Origin: an uncultured Alphaproteobacteria bacterium
GTDB taxonomy: Bacteria > Pseudomonadota > Alphaproteobacteria > Rhizobiales > Ancalomicrobiaceae
Assembly (NCBI GenBank): GCA_937892955.1
Contig: CALBKH010000076.1
Coordinates: forward strand, 1 to 17,430
Direction: 5' to 3'
Length of the DNA stretch: 17,430 bases
Every line of letters begins with the position of its first letter. Position 1 is the stretch's first letter. The notes beneath the pieces are model-generated. The model made no database searches. It saw nothing but the letters and a program-made list of their open reading frames with translations, and was not told the origin of the DNA. The translations under genes were made by a program, and so were the position numbers. Shown one piece after another: positions 6,764-13,988 of this stretch.

Positions 6764-6835
6764 GAATTCCGAAACTCTCGCGCTCCTCCCCCGCGGCCCG
6801 CCTCGAGCGACCCCGCGAGGAGAAAGCGGGAAACC

Positions 6836-8347
6836 TCACTTCTTCCGGAAGCCGGGCGGCAGCGGCCCCTTCGGCAGACCCATGCCCGGCATCCCCATGC
6901 CCTTGGGCAGGGTCGGCATGCCGCCCATCCCGCCGAGACCGGGGGGGAGCTGCGGCATCTGCCCGGACTTGGCCATCGCCTCGAGCTCGGCCGGATCCAT
7001 CTGCGGCATGCCGCCGCCGAGGAGCCCGCCGAGGCCACCGAACAGGCCGCCCTTCTTCTTGCCCATCGCCTTCATCATGTCGGCCATCTGGCGATGCATC
7101 TTGAGGAGCTTGTTGATCTCCTCGACCCTGGTGCCGGAGCCGCTCGCGATGCGGCGCTTGCGGCTGGCCGCGAGGATCTCCGGCTTGCGGCGCTCCTTGG
7201 CGGTCATCGAGCGGATGATGGCGATCTGGCGGTCGAAGACCTTCTCGTCGAAGCCGTCGAGCTGGCCCTTGAGCTTGCCCATGCCGGGCAGCATTCCCAT
7301 GATGCCCTTCATGCCGCCGAGCTTCTTCATCTGCCCGAGCTGATCGGCGAGATCGTCCAGGTCGAACTGACCCTTCTTCATCTTGGCGGCCATGTCGGCC
7401 GCCTTCTTGATGTCGATCTCGGCCGCCGCCTTCTCGACCAGCGCGACGATGTCGCCCATGCCGAGGATACGGCCGGCGATGCGCGCCGGATCGAAGTCCT
7501 CGAGCGCGTCGGCCTTTTCGCCGACGCCGACCAGCTTGATCGGCTTGCCGGTCACCGCGCGCATCGACAGCGCCGCGCCGCCGCGGCCGTCGCCGTCCAT
7601 ACGGGTGAGCACGATGCCGGTGATGCCGACCCGCTCGTCGAACGAGCGGGCGAGATGGACCGCGTCCTGGCCGGTCAGCGCGTCGGCGACCAGCAGGATC
7701 TCGTGCGGCTTGCCGACCTTCTTGATCTCCGCCATCTCGAGCATCAGCGGCTCGTCGATGTGGATGCGGCCGGCGGTATCGAGGATGACGACGTCGTAGC
7801 CGCCGAGACGGGCGGCCATCTGGGCGCGCTCGGCGATCTGCACCGGCGTCTGGCCGGCGACGATCGGCAGCGTATCGATCTGGTTCTGCTCGCCGAGGAC
7901 GCGCAACTGCTCCTGCGCCGCCGGACGGCGGGTGTCGAGCGAGGCGAGCAGCACCTTGGCCTTGGCCCGCTCGGAGAGCCGCTTGCCGATCTTGGCGGTG
8001 GTCGTCGTCTTACCCGAGCCCTGGAGGCCGACCATCATGATGGTGACCGGCGCCGGCGCGTCGAGATCGATCGGCTTGGCGGTCGACCCCAACGTCTCGA
8101 CGAGGACGTCGTGGACGATCTTGATGACCTGCTGGCCGGGGGTGACCGAGCGCAGCACCTCGTGGCCGACGGCGCGGTGTTTGACCTTGTCGGTGAAGGA
8201 CTTGACCACGTCGAGAGCGACGTCGGCCTCGATCAGGGCGCGGCGAACCTCGCGCATCGCCTCGCCGACGTCGGCCTCGGTGAGGGCGCCGCGGCGGGTG
8301 AGCTTGTCCAGAATCCCGGACAACCGTTCCGAAAGGTTCTCGAACAT
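6836..8347 (-). CDS. ffh: Signal recognition particle protein Ffh (SRP54)
   Basis: A 503-residue SRP GTPase that binds signal sequences of nascent inner-membrane proteins with 4.5S RNA and delivers ribosomes to FtsY. The N domain covers about residues 1-95. The G domain has GLQGSGKT (107-114), DTRRPAAQ (138-145), DTAGR (190-194) and TRMDGDGRGG (248-257). The M domain contains IASGSGTRVEEINKLLKMH, the 4.5S-RNA-binding helix-turn-helix. The C-terminal ~75 residues are a Gly/Met/Pro-rich tail with many GM repeats, usual for the methionine-bristle domain but long. The ATG at 8347 gives the family start MFENLSERLSG; the frame is open 10 codons further. It is the first gene of the rpsP-trmD-rplS operon and lies opposite ftsY in orientation. 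Confidence 0.98.
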   Translation of the reverse strand: MFENLSERLSGILDKLTRRGALTEADVGEAMREVRRALIEADVALDVVKSFTDKVKHRAVGHEVLRSVTPGQQVIKIVHDVLVETLGSTAKPIDLDAPAPVTIMMVGLQGSGKTTTTAKIGKRLSERAKAKVLLASLDTRRPAAQEQLRVLGEQNQIDTLPIVAGQTPVQIAERAQMAARLGGYDVVILDTAGRIHIDEPLMLEMAEIKKVGKPHEILLVADALTGQDAVHLARSFDERVGITGIVLTRMDGDGRGGAALSMRAVTGKPIKLVGVGEKADALEDFDPARIAGRILGMGDIVALVEKAAAEIDIKKAADMAAKMKKGQFDLDDLADQLGQMKKLGGMKGIMGMLPGMGKLKGQLDGFDEKVFDRQIAIIRSMTAKERRKPEILAASRKRRIASGSGTRVEEINKLLKMHRQMADMMKAMGKKKGGLFGGLGGLLGGGMPQMDPAELEAMAKSGQMPQLPPGLGGMGGMPTLPKGMGMPGMGLPKGPLPPGFRKK

Positions 8348-8407
8348 TCGTCGCTCGATCCGTTGTTGCCTACGCACCGACGACGCGACCGATCCCCAAA
8401 CGAAAAC

Positions 8408-8421
8408 GCGCCCGCGGGCGC
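8408..8421. other. GC palindrome followed by T-rich tail in the ffh leader
   Basis: GCGCCCGCGGGCGC is a perfect 14-bp palindrome, 61 bp upstream of the ffh start. On the minus strand it is followed by GTTTTCGTTTGGGG. It could be a second terminator for the gene at 8575-9459, or a leader attenuator of ffh if the ffh promoter lies between it and 8521. I see no clear -35/-10 pair in 8348-8520. Confidence 0.3.
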
Positions 8422-8511
8422 AACGCGCTGGCGGACGTTCGCCTCCGGGGGCTTATCCGATGCCCCGGTCGGCTGAGGGATCGACGACGAAGTCGGCGAG
8501 AGTCGCGCTTC

Positions 8512-8551
8512 CATAGAGAAGGGCGGGCGAAGAGTCAATCTTCGCCCGCCC
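8512..8551 (-). terminator. Intrinsic terminator after the GyrI-like gene
   Basis: A 12-bp perfect stem (8521-8532 with 8540-8551, loop AGTCAAT on the + strand) begins 23 bp after the stop of the GyrI-like gene on the minus strand. It is followed by TTCTCTATGG in the direction of transcription. The tail is only moderately T-rich. It separates this gene from ffh. Confidence 0.7.
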
Positions 8552-8574
8552 CGTGAGGATGCTCACCGGCCGGA

Positions 8575-9459
8575 TCACTCGACGAAGACGTAGATGTCGA
8601 CGACGACGCGATCTTCCGGCGAAGCGATGGCGTCCTCGCCGTATTCTTCGATCATCGCCGTGACGGTGAGACCGTTGGCGGCGAGGTATTCGTCGATACG
8701 GGAATAGACCGCGTCGAGATCGTCGGCGGCGGCGGACGGCGAGAAGCGCAGAGCCGGACCGGCGGGCGAGACGTCGGCCTTGACGCCCTTGGGCAGCTTG
8801 CCCTTGCCCGGCGCCTTGTCGACCGGCAGCATCACCACGAAGGAGAAGCCGTTCTCGTCGCTCTCGACATACTCGACCAGCGGCGCACCGTCGGGCTTGA
8901 CCCCCGCCTTCTTGGCGGCGATCGCCAACTGTTCGAAGGCGTTGCCGAGCTTGTCCTCGGCCTCTTCCCAGGCGCCGTGACCCTCGATGGCGAGAACCGG
9001 ACGTTCCGGCAGATCGACCTCTTCCGGCGGGGCGACTTCGGCGCTGTCCGGCGCCGGAGCGGCGGCCTCGTCCGGTGCCGCAGGCTTGCCGGCTTCCGCA
9101 GGGGCCGCCGGCTTGGCGGCTTCCGCGGGCGCGGCGGCAGGAGCAGGAGCTGCCGGCTTCGCGGCTTCCGCGGCAGGCGCGGGCTCAGCCGGCTTGGCGG
9201 CTTCGGCGGGAGCCGGGGTGGCCGGTTTCGCGGCCTCGGCGGGTGCGGGTGCGGCGGGCGCCACCTCGGCCGGAGCGGCCGGCTTCGGCGCTTCGGCGGC
9301 TGCGGGAGCTGGAGCAGGCGCGGCGGGAGCGGCTGCGGCTGCGGCCGGAGCTTCCGCGGGCTTCGGCGCCGCTTCCTGCGCCAGGCCGACCGCCGGCAAG
9401 GCGGCGAGTGAGCCGAGGGTGAACAGCGCCGCGGCGCTCATCTTCGCGGTCATGCGCAT
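8575..9459 (-). CDS. Exported Pro/Ala-rich protein with GyrI-like domain
   Basis: A 294-residue protein in three parts. Residues 1-27 form a Sec signal peptide (basic start, hydrophobic AAALFTLGSLAALPAVGLA) with a likely cut before QEAAP. Residues 28-150 are a low-complexity Pro/Ala/Glu/Lys linker with repeats such as PAEAAKPAAPA, probably extended and in the periplasm. Residues 154-294 form a GyrI-like/SOUL-type effector-binding domain (RPVLAIEGHGAWEEAEDKLG, then PLVEYVESDENGFSFVVMLPV, ending VVVDIYVFVE). GyrI-like domains bind small amphipathic molecules in cytoplasmic regulators such as BmrR and Rob; here the domain appears exported without any DNA-binding part. The ligand is unknown. The ATG at 9459 has AAAGG nine bases upstream. 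The second ATG at 9453 is the alternative. It has its own terminator before ffh. Confidence 0.8.
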   Translation of the reverse strand: MRMTAKMSAAALFTLGSLAALPAVGLAQEAAPKPAEAPAAAAAAPAAPAPAPAAAEAPKPAAPAEVAPAAPAPAEAAKPATPAPAEAAKPAEPAPAAEAAKPAAPAPAAAPAEAAKPAAPAEAGKPAAPDEAAAPAPDSAEVAPPEEVDLPERPVLAIEGHGAWEEAEDKLGNAFEQLAIAAKKAGVKPDGAPLVEYVESDENGFSFVVMLPVDKAPGKGKLPKGVKADVSPAGPALRFSPSAAADDLDAVYSRIDEYLAANGLTVTAMIEEYGEDAIASPEDRVVVDIYVFVE

Positions 9460-9683
9460 GATCGCACACCTTTCGGGTTGTATCGGTCCCCTGAAACACG
9501 ACCGATGTACGAATCGAAATCGGCCGAAGCATGGCGCATTCGGTAGGCGCTTGCACGAAATTCCACCGGTTTCGCGCCCGTCCGAACGTCGCGGGCACGG
9601 CCGCGGCGGCGACCCGCCGAGATGCACCGAGACGACGCCGATCCACCTCCTCACCGCGCTCGCGACACGCCGGTCCGGGGTCT

Positions 9684-10301
9684 TCAGATCCCGCCGAGCC
9701 GGCGCGGCGCGGCGTGGGCCCAGGGGTGCTCCGGTCCGACCGCCGCCAGCCGTTGGACGATCTTCGGCGCCCGCGTCACGGTGAACTCCGCGGGCAGCTC
9801 GCCCTGCTCGAACCCGACGACGACGAGATCGCCGAGCGTCTCCGGCCGCAACAATTCGTTCGGCGCCAGCATGAAGTCCGGGTTCGACGGCTTGCCGAAA
9901 CGCTCCTGGCCGCGGGCGAAGGTCTCGTAGATCAGGATGCCGTCCTCGGCGACGAGATCGGCGAGACGCGTCAGCAGCGGCCGGAACAGATAGTTGGTGA
10001 CGATCACCCCGGCGAAGCGGCGCGTCCCCCAGGGAAAATCGAGCCCGCCCGGCGCCTCGAGATCGTGGACGACGATCTCGACGTCGCCGCGCCCTTCGAG
10101 ATCGGCGAGGCCGGAGACGTCGCGGTCGAGCCCCACCACCGGATGGCCGAGCGTGAGCGCCCGGCGCAGGTGCCGCCCGGCGCCACAGGCGAGATCGAGC
10201 ACCGTGCCGCTCGCCGCGACGCCGGGAAGGAAACGCTCGACCCAGTCGGAGGCGCGGCCATGGCCGTGGGGATTGATCGCAGGGGCGGCGGATTCGCTCA
10301 T
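9684..10301 (-). CDS. Class I SAM-dependent methyltransferase
   Basis: A 205-residue small-molecule-type methyltransferase. Motif I is intact: VLDLACGAG (34-42). The acidic ribose-binding residue is in GLDRD (57-61), and the next conserved Asp is in VHDLE (78-82). VIVTNYLFRPLL (99-110) and DGILIYETFARGQERFGKPS (120-139) are typical of a proteobacterial family annotated as SAM-dependent or TehB-like methyltransferases. The substrate is not established. The frame extends to 10496, but the ATG at 10301 has GAGGAC upstream, and the extension would overlap dapF on the other strand. It is divergent from dapF with a 151-bp shared control region, and its stop lies 224 bp before the GyrI-like gene on the same strand. 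Confidence 0.88.
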   Translation of the reverse strand: MSESAAPAINPHGHGRASDWVERFLPGVAASGTVLDLACGAGRHLRRALTLGHPVVGLDRDVSGLADLEGRGDVEIVVHDLEAPGGLDFPWGTRRFAGVIVTNYLFRPLLTRLADLVAEDGILIYETFARGQERFGKPSNPDFMLAPNELLRPETLGDLVVVGFEQGELPAEFTVTRAPKIVQRLAAVGPEHPWAHAAPRRLGGI

Positions 10302-10452
10302 CGAAACGTCCTCGTGACTGGCTTTTTCGGGCGATCTTCGCCATATGTTCGGAAGACCACCGGCGGGCCTCGCCCGGCCGCATGTTCGTGTGCGCCCGAA
10401 ACCTGTACGCCCGAACACCCGCGAAGCGACGGTGATCCCTCGAGGAGCGACC
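10302..10452. other. Divergent control region between methyltransferase and dapF
   Basis: This 151-bp spacer must hold the promoters for both the minus-strand methyltransferase and the dapF-mtaB-ftsY operon. I find no convincing -35/-10 pair in either direction. Visible features are a small GC stem near 10358-10380 (CGGGC CTC GCCCG), two copies of ATGTTCG (10343 and 10382), and Shine-Dalgarno sequences at both ends. Confidence 0.5.
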
Positions 10453-11349
10453 ATGACCACCGCCATCCCCTTTCGCAAGATGAACGGGCTCGGCAACGAC
10501 TTCCTGGTGTTCGACGCGCGCGCCGGCAGCCCGCGTCTGACCCCGGCCGAGATCGCGCGTCTGGCGGACCGGACGACCGGGATCGGCTTCGATCAGATGA
10601 TCACCATCGAAACGTCGCCGGCCGGCGCCGACGCCTTCATGCGCATCGACAACGCCGACGGCGGCGAGGTCTCCGCCTGTGGCAACGCCACCCGCTGCAT
10701 CGGCGCGGTGCTGATGAAGGAGAAGGGCAAGAGCGACGTCACCATCGAGACCCGCGCCGGCCTGCTCTACGCTTCCGACGCCGGCGAACCGGAGATGGTC
10801 ACCGTCGACATGGGAGAGCCGCGGCTGAAGTGGAACGAGATCCCGCTCGCCGAACCCTTCGCCGACACCCGCGCCATCGAGTTGCAGATCGGCCCGATCG
10901 ACGAGCCGATCCTGCATTCGCCCTCCTGCGTCTCGATGGGCAACCCCCACGCCATCTTCTGGGTCGACGACGTCGAGGCCTACGATCTCGAGCGCCTGGG
11001 ACCGATGCTCGAGAACCACCCGATGTTCCCCGAGCGCGCCAACATCTCACTCGCCCACGTCACCGGCCGCGAGAGCCTGATCCTCAAGGTGTGGGAACGC
11101 GGCGCCGGCATCACCCGCGCCTGCGGCACCGGCGCCTGCGCCGCCGCGGTGGCCGCCGCCCGCACCCGCCGCACCGGCCGCCGCGTCACCGTGACCCTGC
11201 CCGGCGGCGATCTCCTCATCGATTGGCGCGAGGCCGACGGCCACGTGATGATGACCGGCCCGGTCGAGACCGAATTCGAGGGCCTGCTCGATCGCGACAC
11301 GCTGACCTGGCGACGCATCGAGATGCCGACCCGTGGAGCGGCGGAGTGA
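10453..11349 (+). CDS. dapF: Diaminopimelate epimerase
   Basis: A 298-residue, cofactor-independent epimerase that interconverts LL- and meso-diaminopimelate, giving the peptidoglycan cross-linking residue and the lysine precursor. The two catalytic cysteines are in SACGNATRC (Cys76) and RACGTGACA (Cys224). The N-terminal FRKMNGLGNDFLVFD and the SMGNPHAIF block (161-169) are family signatures, and the two mirror-image domains are both complete. The frame is open to 10345, but the ATG at 10453 follows CGAGGAG and gives the conserved start. It is the first gene of a tightly packed operon: its TGA overlaps the GTG start of mtaB (GTGA). Confidence 0.97.
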   Translation: MTTAIPFRKMNGLGNDFLVFDARAGSPRLTPAEIARLADRTTGIGFDQMITIETSPAGADAFMRIDNADGGEVSACGNATRCIGAVLMKEKGKSDVTIETRAGLLYASDAGEPEMVTVDMGEPRLKWNEIPLAEPFADTRAIELQIGPIDEPILHSPSCVSMGNPHAIFWVDDVEAYDLERLGPMLENHPMFPERANISLAHVTGRESLILKVWERGAGITRACGTGACAAAVAAARTRRTGRRVTVTLPGGDLLIDWREADGHVMMTGPVETEFEGLLDRDTLTWRRIEMPTRGAAE

Positions 11350-12644
11350 GCGTCGAGCTCGTCACCCTCGGCTGCCGCTTGAATACGGCCGAGTCCGAAA
11401 CCATGCGCGAACAGGCCGCCGCCGCCGGGCTCGACGACGTCGTCATCGTCAACACCTGCGCGGTGACCGCGGAAGCCGTCCGTCAGGCCCGCCAGACCAT
11501 CCGCCGCACCCGCCGCGAGCGCCCCGGCGCCCGCATCGTCGTCACCGGCTGCGCCGCGCAGATCGAGCCGGAGAGATTCGCCGAGATGGCCGAGGTCGAT
11601 CTGGTCCTCGGCAACGACGCCAAGCTCGAAGCGTCGAGCTGGACCGCACTCGCCGATTTCGGCATCTCCGAGACCGAGAAGGTGCGGGTCAACGACATCT
11701 TCTCGGTGCGCGAGACCGCGTCCCACATGGTCGCCGGCTTCGAGGAGCGCACCCGCGCCTTCGTCCAGGTGCAGAACGGCTGCGACCACCGCTGCACCTT
11801 CTGCATCATCCCCTACGGCCGCGGCAATTCCCGCTCGGTGCCGGCGGGCGCCGTCGTCGAGCAGGTGAAGCGGCTGACCGAGCGCGGCTATCGCGAGGTG
11901 GTGCTCACCGGCGTCGACATCACCTCCTGGGGCGGCGACCTGCCGGGCGCACCGAAGCTCGGATCGCTCGTCGCCGGCCTCTTGCACCACGCGCCCGATC
12001 TCGAGCGGCTGCGCATCTCCTCGATCGACTCGGTGGAGGCCGACCCCGAACTCGTCGACCTCGTCGCCGGCGAGCCGCGGCTGATGCCGCATCTCCATCT
12101 GTCGCTGCAGTCGGGCGACGACCTGATCCTCAAGCGCATGAAGCGCCGCCATGCGCGCGACGACGCGGTGCGCTTCTGCGCCGACCTGAAGGCGCGCCGC
12201 CCCGACATCGTCTTCGGCGCCGACCTCATCGCCGGTTTCCCGACCGAGACCGACGCGATGTTCGACAACACGCTGCGCCTGATCGCCGACTGCGGCCTCA
12301 CCTTCACCCACGTCTTCCCTTTCTCCGCCCGGCCGGGCACGCCGGCGGCGCGCATGCCGCGGCTGGAGAAGACGGTGGTCAAGGAACGCGCCGCCCGGCT
12401 GCGCGCCACCGGTGAAGCCGCGACCGTCGCCCATCTCGAAGCCCGCCTCGGCGCCGTCGAGCGGGTGCTGATCGAAAAGGACGACTTCGGCCATACCGAA
12501 CAGTTCGTCCCTGTCCGGGTGGCGGCTGGCGGCGTTTCCAATCTGCCGCCCGGCGACATCGTCGCGGCTCGCGTCGTGGCGCGGGATGGCTTAAGTCTCC
12601 GAGCCGAGGCCCTTTCGGATCGGAAAGACGAGGCGACGAGATGA
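11346..12644 (+). CDS. mtaB: tRNA t6A37 methylthiotransferase MtaB
   Basis: A 432-residue radical-SAM enzyme that converts t6A37 to ms2t6A37 in ANN-decoding tRNAs. The N-terminal UPF0004 domain supplies the cysteines of one [4Fe-4S] cluster (Cys10 in TLGCRLN, Cys38 in NTCAV, Cys69 in TGCAAQ). The radical-SAM CxxxCxxC is CDHRCTFC (146-153). HLSLQSGDDLILKRMKRRH and GADLIAGFPTETD follow in the barrel, and a TRAM-like region closes the protein. The TLGCRLN start and lack of the longer MiaB/RimO N-terminus favour MtaB over those paralogues. The start is GTG at 11346, overlapping dapF by 4 bp. The stop overlaps ftsY (ATGA). This implies translational coupling through the operon. Confidence 0.93.
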   Translation: MSVELVTLGCRLNTAESETMREQAAAAGLDDVVIVNTCAVTAEAVRQARQTIRRTRRERPGARIVVTGCAAQIEPERFAEMAEVDLVLGNDAKLEASSWTALADFGISETEKVRVNDIFSVRETASHMVAGFEERTRAFVQVQNGCDHRCTFCIIPYGRGNSRSVPAGAVVEQVKRLTERGYREVVLTGVDITSWGGDLPGAPKLGSLVAGLLHHAPDLERLRISSIDSVEADPELVDLVAGEPRLMPHLHLSLQSGDDLILKRMKRRHARDDAVRFCADLKARRPDIVFGADLIAGFPTETDAMFDNTLRLIADCGLTFTHVFPFSARPGTPAARMPRLEKTVVKERAARLRATGEAATVAHLEARLGAVERVLIEKDDFGHTEQFVPVRVAAGGVSNLPPGDIVAARVVARDGLSLRAEALSDRKDEATR

Positions 12645-13909
12645 GCGAAGGCGATAAGCGCGGACTGTTCGGACGGTGGTTCGGCGGCAAGCAGCCGCCC
12701 GCCGCCGCCACCCCGCCGACCGCGCCCGAACCGGCGCCGGAACCGACACCCGAGACGCCGGCCACCGCCGACGTCGCCACCGCCACCGAGACGAGCCCGA
12801 CACCGCCCGCCGCCGTGCCGGCCCCCGCCCCCCCCTCCGCCGAAGCCGTTCCGACCGAGGTCGAGACCACCGCGACGCCCGAGGCGATCTCGGCGCCGGA
12901 GCTCGCAGTAGCCCCGGAACCGGCTCCCGCCCCGCTGGAGATCACCCCGGCGCGGCCGGTCGAAGACGCGGCGCCGAAGAAGACCACCTGGTGGCAGAAG
13001 CTCAAGACCGGCCTGTCGCGCACCTCGACGGCGCTCGGCTCCGGCATCTCGGCGATCTTCACCAAGCGCAAGCTCGACGACGACACGCTGGACGAGCTCG
13101 AGGACATCCTGATCCAGGCCGATCTCGGCCTCGCCACCGCGACGAAGATCACCGACGCCCTACGCCGCGACCGCTACGACAAGGAGATCACCGACCACGA
13201 GGTGCGCTCCGTGCTCGCCGCCGAGGTCGAGAAGGTGCTGGCGCCGGTCGCCAAGCCCCTCGACATCGCCTCGTCGCACCGTCCGCACGTGGTGCTGGTG
13301 GTCGGTGTCAACGGTTCCGGCAAGACCACCACCATCGGCAAGCTCGCCATGAAGCTCGGCCGCGAAGGCAAGTCGGTGACGCTGTGCGCCGGCGACACCT
13401 TCCGCGCCGCCGCGATCGAGCAGTTGAAGATCTGGGGCGGCCGCACCGGCGCCTCGGTGATCGCCCGCGAACCCGGCGCGGACGCCGCCTCCCTCGCCTT
13501 CGACGCCCTTGCCGCGGCGAAGTCCGCCGGCTCCGACGTGCTCGTCATCGACACCGCCGGACGGCTGCAGAACCGCGCCGAGCTGATGGCCGAGCTCGAG
13601 AAGGTGGTCCGGGTCATCAAGAAGCAGGATCCGTCGGCGCCGCACGACGTCATCCTCACCCTCGACGCCACCACCGGCCAGAACGCCGTCAATCAGGTCG
13701 AGATCTTCGGCAAGGTCGCCGGCGTCACCGGGCTGGTCATGACCAAGCTCGACGGCACCGCCCGCGGCGGCATCCTCGTCGCCATCGCCGAGCGTTTCGG
13801 CCTGCCGGTGCATTTCATCGGCGTCGGCGAAGGCGCCGACGACCTCGAACCCTTCGATGCCGCCGATTTCGCCGGCGCCATCGCCGGCCTGGAGCGCCGA
13901 CCGGCCTGA
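12641..13909 (+). CDS. ftsY: Signal recognition particle receptor FtsY
   Basis: A 422-residue SRP receptor GTPase that docks Ffh-ribosome complexes at the inner membrane. An N-terminal A region (about 1-110) is low-complexity, rich in Ala, Pro, Thr and Glu. KKTTWWQKLKTGLSRT (113-128) is an amphipathic helix suited to membrane binding at the start of the N domain. The G domain is complete: GVNGSGKT (222-229), DTFRAAA (252-258), DTAGR (304-308), TKLDGTARGG (368-377) and the final GVGEGADDLEPFD. It starts at ATG 12641, inside the mtaB stop. The SRP partner ffh is about 4 kb away on the opposite strand. Confidence 0.97.
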   Translation: MSEGDKRGLFGRWFGGKQPPAAATPPTAPEPAPEPTPETPATADVATATETSPTPPAAVPAPAPPSAEAVPTEVETTATPEAISAPELAVAPEPAPAPLEITPARPVEDAAPKKTTWWQKLKTGLSRTSTALGSGISAIFTKRKLDDDTLDELEDILIQADLGLATATKITDALRRDRYDKEITDHEVRSVLAAEVEKVLAPVAKPLDIASSHRPHVVLVVGVNGSGKTTTIGKLAMKLGREGKSVTLCAGDTFRAAAIEQLKIWGGRTGASVIAREPGADAASLAFDALAAAKSAGSDVLVIDTAGRLQNRAELMAELEKVVRVIKKQDPSAPHDVILTLDATTGQNAVNQVEIFGKVAGVTGLVMTKLDGTARGGILVAIAERFGLPVHFIGVGEGADDLEPFDAADFAGAIAGLERRPA

Positions 13910-13919
13910 GGCCGTTGCC

Positions 13920-13974
13920 ATCGGGTCGCGCGACCCGATCGACGAGCGCCTGCACCATGCCGGCCGTCGACGGC
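13920..13974. repeat. Two perfect palindromes between convergent ftsY and cynS
   Basis: ATCGGGTCGCGCGACCCGAT (13920-13939) is a perfect 20-bp palindrome starting 10 bp after the ftsY stop. GCCGTCGACGGC (13963-13974) is a perfect 12-bp palindrome ending 14 bp before the cynS stop. Neither is followed by a T tract. As RNA each could form a hairpin on either strand, so a bidirectional 3'-end role is plausible. Confidence 0.5.
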
Positions 13975-13988
13975 GTCGCGCTTCGTTC

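Noticed and set aside
6709..7038. Upstream extension of rpsP in frame
   Set aside because: It overlaps the 3' end of ffh, and bS16 starts at MSLKIRLARGG.
10302..10452. LexA-type GTTC-N7-GTTC box between the methyltransferase and dapF
   Set aside because: Several GTTC and GAAC words occur, but none has the required spacing.
8575..11019. A continuous 814-codon open frame on the minus strand
   Set aside because: Only the last 294 codons are a protein (GyrI-like). The rest crosses the methyltransferase and dapF in other frames and has the Arg-rich composition of GC-driven false ORFs.
9531..11345. A long open frame on the plus strand leading into mtaB
   Set aside because: It overlaps the methyltransferase antisense and dapF in another frame. 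Homology begins only at the GTG at 11346.
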